NCBI RefSeq assembly: GCF_021917145.1
Contig: NC_061062.1
Span: forward strand, 12,594,282 to 12,658,281
DNA from: Hypomesus transpacificus
Taxonomy: Eukaryota > Chordata > Actinopteri > Osmeriformes > Osmeridae
DNA length: 64,000 nucleotides
Reading direction: 5' to 3'
Part shown: piece after piece, positions 60,401 to 64,000 of the stretch
Position numbering within the stretch: the first letter of the stretch is position 1
How the letters are laid out: each line of letters opens with the position of its first letter
The notes under the pieces: model-generated
The model's database searches: none
Told to the model about the DNA's origin: nothing
The model's input: only the letters and a program-made list of their open reading frames with translations
Translations under genes and position numbers: made by a program

Positions 60401-63400
60401 AGCAAGAATTTATCACAACAGTAGATACAAGGTCACTGTGTGTTCAGTTATTGTTAGGGATATTAGTGTACCAGATGGACAAGCTTGTTGTAATCGGGAG
60501 TGAATGCCAACAAACACTCTCTCCTCTCGTCTGCCAGACGTTGCCACTCAACAGATGTAATCAAAGTCAAAGTGTAAACAAGGAGTCAGCCAGGATTGTG
60601 ACCTTGTGGTCACGCACAGATCACTGATCTGTTTGAAGAGAGCATGTTTGTAAAAATGCTCAAAATGAATCTGTCTGCCATCAATCTGTCTCAACAAGAA
60701 CCGCTGGCACCAGGATGTGTTTGCTAATGTGTTTACTGATGATAATAGGTCTATTTATTTAAGAGACGGGCTTCAAATTAAAATCGTGGAATGATTAAAA
60801 CAAATGATAAAACACTAGGTTACCAAGAACTGTAGGTAGTTTGTCAGACCAGAGCTGGGTCAGATAATGATCTGTCACATCCATGTGATCTGATCATGTT
60901 CTTCTTGTGTTTCCAGAATCACAGCCATGTGATCTGATCATGTTCTTCTTGTGTTTCCAGAATCACAGCCATGTGATCTGATCATGTTCTTCTTGTGTTT
61001 CCAGAATCACAGCCATGTGATCTGATCATGTTCTTCTTGTGTTTCCAGAATCACAGCCATGTGATCTGATCATGTTCTTCTTGTGTTTCCAGAATCACAG
61101 CCATGTGATCTGATCATGTTCTTCTTGTGTTTCCAGAATCACAGCCATGTGATCTGATCATGTTCTTCTTGTGTTTCCAGAATCACAGCCATGTGATCTG
61201 ATCATGTTCTTCTTGTGTTTCCAGAATCACAGCCATGTGATCTGATCATGTTCTTCTTGTGTTTCCAGAATCACAGCCATGTGATCTGATCATGTTCTTC
61301 TTGTGTTTCCAGAATCACAGCCATGTGATCTGATCATGTTCTTCTTGTGTTTCCAGAATCACAGCCATGTGATCTGATCATGTTCTTCTTGTGTTTCCAG
61401 AATCACAGCCATGTGATCTGATCATGTTCTTCTTGTGTTTCCAGAATCACAGCCATGTGATCTGATCATGTTCTTCTTGTGTTTCCAGAATCACAGTCAC
61501 AAGCATGTGCAACATGGACCTGAGTCGTTTCCCACTAGACACTCAGACGTGTTCCCTGGAGATAGAGAGCTGTGAGTGCTTTTAATTAATCAATTACCTA
61601 ACTGCATTGATCACTTTAGGGTCACTATTTGGTCAATTACAGCGTTGTCTAGTTCAAATGCAAACTTTGCTTAATCTCACCGTACAAGGCCTCATGCAAT
61701 ATATACCTAGCCATACGTTTAGATTAAGATTTTAAAAGTCTATTCAGATCAAATCTAAATCCTTTTCAGATAATATATTGTACAATATCACACACCGATA
61801 GCTGATGATAGTAATCTGAGCGAGTTTCTCCCTAGATGCATACACGGATGACGATCTGATGCTGTACTGGAAGAAAGGGAACGAGTCATTAAACACAGAC
61901 GAAAAGATCTCTCTCTCCCAGTTCCTCATCCAGAAATTTCACACCACCACCAAGCTGGCTTTCTACAGCAGCACAGGTACACCCCAATTCACCTTCACTC
62001 GGAACTGTGGACACAAAATACATTACCTGTGGATCAGTAATCCACAGTTCTCCCTGTGGGATTTAAGAAACTTGAATAGAACCATATCATTGTTTAAATG
62101 TTTTATTCTAAGAATGTCCAGTGTATTACAAAACAGAAACACTCCTTCCTGTATTCATGTGTCATCCTCTCTCCCACCCCAGGCTGGTACAACCGTCTGT
62201 ACATTCACTTCACCCTGCGGCGCCACATCTTCTTCTTCCTGCTCCAGACCTACTTTCCCGCCACCCTCATGGTCATGCTGTCCTGGGTGTCCTTCTGGAT
62301 CGACCGCAGGGCTGTGCCCGCCAGGGTCCCTCTGGGTAGGACACCCTCCCCGCTCTCAGGCTTTGGACAGGTCTCCTAAGAAAGCTTGGTAGCATTAAGT
62401 GGATAGATGTTACCACTTGGTAACCTTGAGCCTAAGAATGAGCTACTGTAGAAGAGTGCTGCACCATCATTTGAGCTGTATTTTCATTAAGATCACCTAC
62501 CTTACGGTATACTGCCAAACTTGTCGAATAGTCCTCGTTTCTCCACTGCCTGTCTATCTCAGGGATCACCACCGTGCTGACCATGTCCACCATCATCACC
62601 GGGGTGAATGCCTCTATGCCCAGGGTGTCCTACATTAAGGCGGTGGACATCTACCTGTGGGTCAGTTTTGTCTTCGTCTTCCTCTCCGTCATAGAGTACG
62701 CAGCCGTCAATTACCTCTCAACTGTACAGGAGAGGAAAGAGAGGAAACTAAGGGAGAGGGTGAGTGGAAAAAATATTTTGTATTCGTCATGTACTTCCTC
62801 CAAGTTAATTTATTGAACTGTTGAATTGATCTGGATGTTGTCATGATTGCGAAAAGTAGTTTTTCAACAGTTGACATGTTTTCCCCTTACATGCTTTCTA
62901 GGGAAAACGTGATATGAATCTGATTTTCCAAAAAACGATATTAGTCTGGTCAAATGTATTTAAGTGTTATTATGAGGATTTATTTTTAGGTTTGCATCTG
63001 GGGTGCAATGTTGCTCAAGTTAAGTTTCTTCCATCTGCCGTATTTTCGCGGCATATGGAGCTAAACTGATTATGTTGCCTGAAGAAGTAAATTTTCCTCA
63101 CAAACATCCTATTAGAACTTATCCTCATGTGATGCCCTAGTTAAAAAATCTTAAGGAAGTAGATGAGTCCCTTCAAGTCCTCAGATTTATGAAAAATGTT
63201 GCCTGTTAAAAGTTATCATCTACCTCCTGTCTCCCTCAACAACATAAACAAATACACATACTGTATATAAAACACATTTTCTTCCTTTTTGCAGTTGCCA
63301 TGTACCTGCGGCATTGGCAACCCTGACGATATGATGACAGACCCCCAGATCACAGGCTACACCACCATGGAGGTCAACGCCACAAGGAATTATGGGATGC

Positions 63401-63597
63401 CGGAGAACGGCAGCCGCCAGGAGCGGATGCTGGCCCAGGTGGCGCTGGGGGACCCTCAGATCACGGGTCAGGTGAGGAGCTCCAGAGGATACGTCAACAT
63501 CTGGATTGACACCCATGCCATAGACAAGTACTCAAGGGTCATCTTCCCAGGGGCCTACGCTCTCTTCAACATTGTCTACTGGTCCATATACTGCTAA
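55304..63597 (+). CDS. gabrr1: GABA-A receptor rho subunit, most like rho1
   Basis: Ten exons, all phases closing, 481 residues: 55304-55419, 57936-57989, 58174-58280, 59800-59867, 60028-60251, 61489-61571, 61836-61976, 62183-62335, 62563-62759 and 63295-63597 (stop TAA 63595-63597). The N-terminus is a signal peptide ([19 protein letters not shown]; an ATG three codons later is an alternative start). The ligand-binding domain has [15 protein letters not shown] and the 15-residue Cys-loop [16 protein letters not shown]1 begins [19 protein letters not shown]2 has [13 protein letters not shown], and the proline in VPLG is found in rho1, where rho2 and rho3 have serine. M3 has [18 protein letters not shown], followed by a cytoplasmic loop and M4. 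Length agrees with human rho1 (479). Rho subunits form homopentameric GABA-gated chloride channels in retina. The acceptor of exon 6 is the last of 14 tandem copies. Confidence 0.95.
55616..55674 (+). mobile_element. Degenerate L2-like tail in gabrr1 intron 1
   Basis: GAAGCATCTGCTAAATGAAT followed by TGTAAATGTAAC fits the L2/SINE tail consensus with several changes. Confidence 0.45.
56008..56029 (+). repeat. (GAT)n microsatellite in gabrr1 intron 1
   Basis: About seven GAT units. Confidence 0.9.
57411..57478 (+). repeat. (CT)n microsatellite in gabrr1 intron 1
   Basis: An almost pure CT run of about 68 bp within a wider pyrimidine-rich stretch up to 57520. The open frames on both strands (SLSLSL, ERERER) are compositional. 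Confidence 0.95.
60881..61488 (+). repeat. gabrr1: 44-bp minisatellite of reiterated 3' splice sites upstream of gabrr1 exon 6
   Basis: A 44-bp unit is repeated without visible change. Each unit has a branch-point-like CTGATCA, the pyrimidine tract TTCTTCTTGTGTTTCCAG and then AATCACAG, which equals the first eight bases of exon 6. AG dinucleotides recur from 60915-60916 to 61487-61488, a span of 572 bases or 13 periods, giving 14 acceptor copies. Only the last continues into real coding sequence (AATCACAGTCACAAGCATG). Splicing to any earlier copy would put TGA in frame five codons later (ATC ACA GCC ATG TGA). Confidence 0.95.
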
Positions 63598-64000
63598 CCC
63601 TGGGCCTCGTGTTCGTCTGGCCCCTGTGTGACTCACCCAAGGCAGACTCGGGAGAACAGGGACCATGTCAAAGACTCTGGAGCCCAGGCGACTACACTAC
63701 CTTGACAAAGGTCCACAAGGAGAGAAGGACCACATGCTTGTTTTGGTTTCCTTTTGAATTTGAGAGAGACTGAAAAACTGTTTATAAATGCAAGGTGAAC
63801 TTTGCCTTCTAGACCCAGCCTCTTAAACTAATTAAATCAGTTCTTAATTTATTTTTCAGTGTGTGTGTGTGTGCGTTTGCATGACAACAGAAAATGCAAG
63901 GTGTTCGGTTGAATTCCTATTCAGATGTAACTTCATTGGACTAGAAGATTATTCCAGTTTATGAATCTTAAAGTTGAAGAAAACGTATCATGTATTTTGT
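63598..64000 (+). other. gabrr1: gabrr1 3' UTR (partial)
   Basis: No open frame follows the stop. A variant polyadenylation hexamer ATTAAA is at 63831-63836 and a GT run is at 63861-63875. No canonical AATAAA is seen before the window ends. Confidence 0.6.

Noticed and set aside
60881..61488. Regular 44-bp array resembling a CRISPR
   Set aside because: Vertebrate nuclear DNA, and the repeat has no variable spacers; it is a minisatellite made from the intron-exon border of gabrr1.

Overview
The window is nuclear DNA from a ray-finned (teleost) fish. It shows vertebrate multi-exon genes with GT-AG introns, fish-type NK-lysins, a tRNA-derived SINE with an L2-like tail, an L2/CR1-type LINE, hAT and piggyBac MITEs, and abundant CA/GA/TA microsatellites. 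I cannot name the species from sequence alone. Exon coordinates below come from reading splice sites and checking that codon phase closes across every junction.

Layout. (1) 1-13219: the 3' part of stac on the + strand, giving eight exons that encode the linker and tandem SH3 region; the C1-domain exons lie left of the window. Its first visible intron holds about 1 kb of CCTCCCT-type polypyrimidine satellite and a hAT MITE with a perfect 8-bp target duplication. (2) 13220-20260: intergenic, with a 5'-truncated L2-type LINE. (3) 20336-45035: an immune-gene and repair-gene duplication block. A first NK-lysin gene (nkl-A) is followed by two almost identical tandem units of about 9.4 kb (about 24.4-33.8 kb and 33.8-43.2 kb). 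Each unit carries the last five exons of tonsl on the - strand, broken pieces of tonsl exons 17 and 11, a dead NK-lysin exon 4, and one intact NK-lysin gene (nkl-B at 29615, nkl-C at 39032). (4) 42979-53289: the complete tonsl gene on the - strand, 28 exons and about 1,444 codons, with TPR, ankyrin and leucine-rich repeats. (5) 55304-63597: a complete GABA-A receptor rho subunit gene on the + strand, most like rho1 (gabrr1), 10 exons and 481 codons.

How it fits together. The unit structure implies two duplication rounds. In an older event, a segment from nkl-A intron 3 through an nkl-B gene into tonsl exon 11 was duplicated. The junction is still readable at about 28833-28843, where a tonsl exon 11 fragment abuts an NK-lysin exon 4 remnant. 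The extra tonsl copy then decayed by deletion and by mobile-element and minisatellite insertion, keeping its five C-terminal leucine-rich-repeat exons open. A recent tandem duplication of about 9.4 kb copied this mosaic and yielded two NK-lysin genes with the same coding sequence. stac (excitation-contraction/calcium-channel adaptor), tonsl (replication-fork repair) and gabrr1 (retinal chloride channel) are unrelated in function to the NK-lysins. The most unusual single structure is at gabrr1 exon 6, where the entire 3' splice-site module is repeated 14 times in a 44-bp array.
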